DNA of 5,140 bases from an uncultured Eubacteriales bacterium (lineage in GTDB: Bacteria; Bacillota; Clostridia; Oscillospirales; Oscillospiraceae), in assembly GCA_900313295.1 (NCBI GenBank), contig OMQS01000095.1, forward strand, positions 1 to 5,140. Direction: 5' to 3'. A model generated the notes under the pieces. That model did not search any database and had not been told where the DNA came from. It saw only the letters and a program-made list of their open reading frames with translations. Position numbers and translations under genes: made by a program. Within the stretch, counting starts at the first letter, position 1, and every line of letters starts with the position of its first letter. Below are positions 4,476 through 5,140 of this stretch, piece by piece.

Positions 4476-4497
4476 CGGCGGGAAAATAGATTACAAT
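4469..4497 (+). promoter_or_regulatory. Promoter of tmcAL
   Basis: TTGCCT (4469-4474) and TACAAT (4492-4497) are spaced by 17 bp. The predicted start, near 4504, leaves a leader of only about 19 nt, almost entirely the ribosome binding site. It is arranged back-to-back with the mtnN promoter. Confidence 0.7.
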
Positions 4498-4522
4498 GTA
4501 AAATAAAAAAGGAGGTGCGGCC

Positions 4523-5140
4523 ATGGAAGCGGCGGGCATTGTGTGCGAATTTGACCCCCTGCACAAGGGGCATGAGGTGCTGCTGCGGGCGGCGAAGGCG
4601 GAAACGGGGCTGCCGGTGGTGTGCGCCATGAGCGGAAACTACACCCAGCGGGGCGGCACGGCCTGCCTGAGCAAATTTGCCCGAGCGGAAATGGCCGTGC
4701 GATGCGGCGCCGATCTGGTGGCGGAGCTGCCCACGCCCTGGGCCATGGCCACGGCGGAAAAATTCGCAGACGGCGGCGTGGTACTGCTGGCAAAATGCGG
4801 CGTGACAAAGCTCTATTTCGGCAGCGAATGCGGGGACATCGGCGCGCTGCAGGCCGTGGCGGAGGCGCTGCTGGAGGAGACGTTGCCGCAGGCCATCCGG
4901 CAGAAGATGCAGGGCGGGCTGCCCTACGCGGCGGCGCGGCAGACGGTGCTGGAGGAGCGCATGGGAAGCGGCGCCGCGCTTCTCTCCCAGCCCAACAACA
5001 CGCTGGGAGCGGAGTATCTCAAGGCCGTTCTGCGCCGGAGGCTCCCCATGGAGGCGGGCACGGTGCGGCGGCAGGACGGGGGGCACTTCGGCGATGCCTC
5101 TGCCTCGCAGATCCGGACGCTTTTGGCGGCGGGACAGGCG
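4523..5140 (+). CDS. tmcAL: tRNA(Met) cytidine acetate ligase, N-terminal half (3' end outside window)
   Basis: The frame is open for 206 codons from the ATG at 4523 to the window edge. It starts 6 nt after a perfect SD, GGAGGT (4511-4516). TmcAL (formerly YlbM) activates acetate with ATP to an acetyl-adenylate and makes N4-acetylcytidine at the wobble base of elongator tRNA(Met), which helps decode AUG accurately. The nucleotidyltransferase signature is CEFDPLHKGH (8-17), with His14 and His17 of the HxGH-like motif. Other family blocks are MSGNYTQRGGTACLSKFARA (36-55), ADLVAELPTPWA (63-74), LLSQPNNTLGAEYLKAV (153-169) and ASASQIRTLL (192-201), the last corresponding to the T/S-x-I-R segment. 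Full-length members have about 400 residues, so roughly half is missing beyond the edge. The gene is monocistronic as far as can be seen. Confidence 0.93.
   Translation, partial: MEAAGIVCEFDPLHKGHEVLLRAAKAETGLPVVCAMSGNYTQRGGTACLSKFARAEMAVRCGADLVAELPTPWAMATAEKFADGGVVLLAKCGVTKLYFGSECGDIGALQAVAEALLEETLPQAIRQKMQGGLPYAAARQTVLEERMGSGAALLSQPNNTLGAEYLKAVLRRRLPMEAGTVRRQDGGHFGDASASQIRTLLAAGQA

Noticed and set aside
4424..5086. Long - strand open frame (220 codons) opposite tmcAL
   Set aside because: It is antisense to a clearly recognisable TmcAL. Its product is rich in Arg, His, Pro and Ala, typical of the reverse frame of a GC-rich gene, and shows no family motif.
1..5140. CRISPR array, tRNA or rRNA genes, insertion sequence or phage genes
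   Set aside because: No regularly spaced repeats, no tRNA-like cloverleaf or rRNA text, and no transposase, integrase or phage protein motif was seen in any frame.

Overview
The window looks like a chromosomal segment from a fairly GC-rich, low-G+C-lineage (Firmicutes) anaerobe, most probably a gut clostridium of the Oscillospiraceae type. The evidence is an L27 precursor with the Firmicutes-type cleavable N-terminal extension next to its protease gene prp, LuxS, TmcAL (YlbM family), strong Shine-Dalgarno sequences, sigma-A-type promoters, and an RpoC trigger loop without the large insertion seen in enterobacteria. The genus assignment is inference.

Left part (1-1020): the C-terminal third of rpoC runs in from the left edge and ends in a strong intrinsic terminator. 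Positions 1021-1223 are an AT-rich spacer with no gene. It holds a pair of overlapping, mutually exclusive perfect hairpins just upstream of a small surface-protein gene. That gene (1224-1855, + strand) begins with a SipW-type (TasA/camelysin class) signal peptide and continues into beta-helix-like rungs. Its SD-supported ATG is out of frame with the rest of the protein by one base at an A7 tract. Its stop codon lies inside a GTAGGGG-type imperfect palindrome that resembles a dispersed repeat. It is therefore either a decayed or interrupted gene, or one switched by slippage at the A tract.

Middle part (1919-3064, - strand): a perfect 16-bp bidirectional terminator separates the surface gene from the convergent ribosomal-protein operon rplU-prp-rpmA. 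This operon has a clear promoter (TTGACA-17-TAAACT) and a leader of about 90 nt that may be an L21-type autoregulatory leader. Prp cleaves the N-terminal extension of L27, so substrate and protease are in one transcript. The usual downstream gene obgE is absent.

Right part (3089-5140): pfs (mtnN) and luxS form a tightly coupled - strand pair that detoxifies S-adenosylhomocysteine to homocysteine and yields the autoinducer-2 precursor. They share a promoter whose predicted transcript has a leader of about 195 nt with several hairpins. Back-to-back with this promoter is a + strand promoter (TTGCCT-17-TACAAT) for tmcAL, a tRNA(Met) wobble-cytidine acetylation enzyme that runs off the right edge. 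The two -35 boxes lie 7 bp apart and are spanned by a small dyad.

Most of the window is conserved housekeeping sequence. The unusual material is concentrated in 1021-1960 and in the pfs leader (4231-4430). No clearly new multi-gene system was found.
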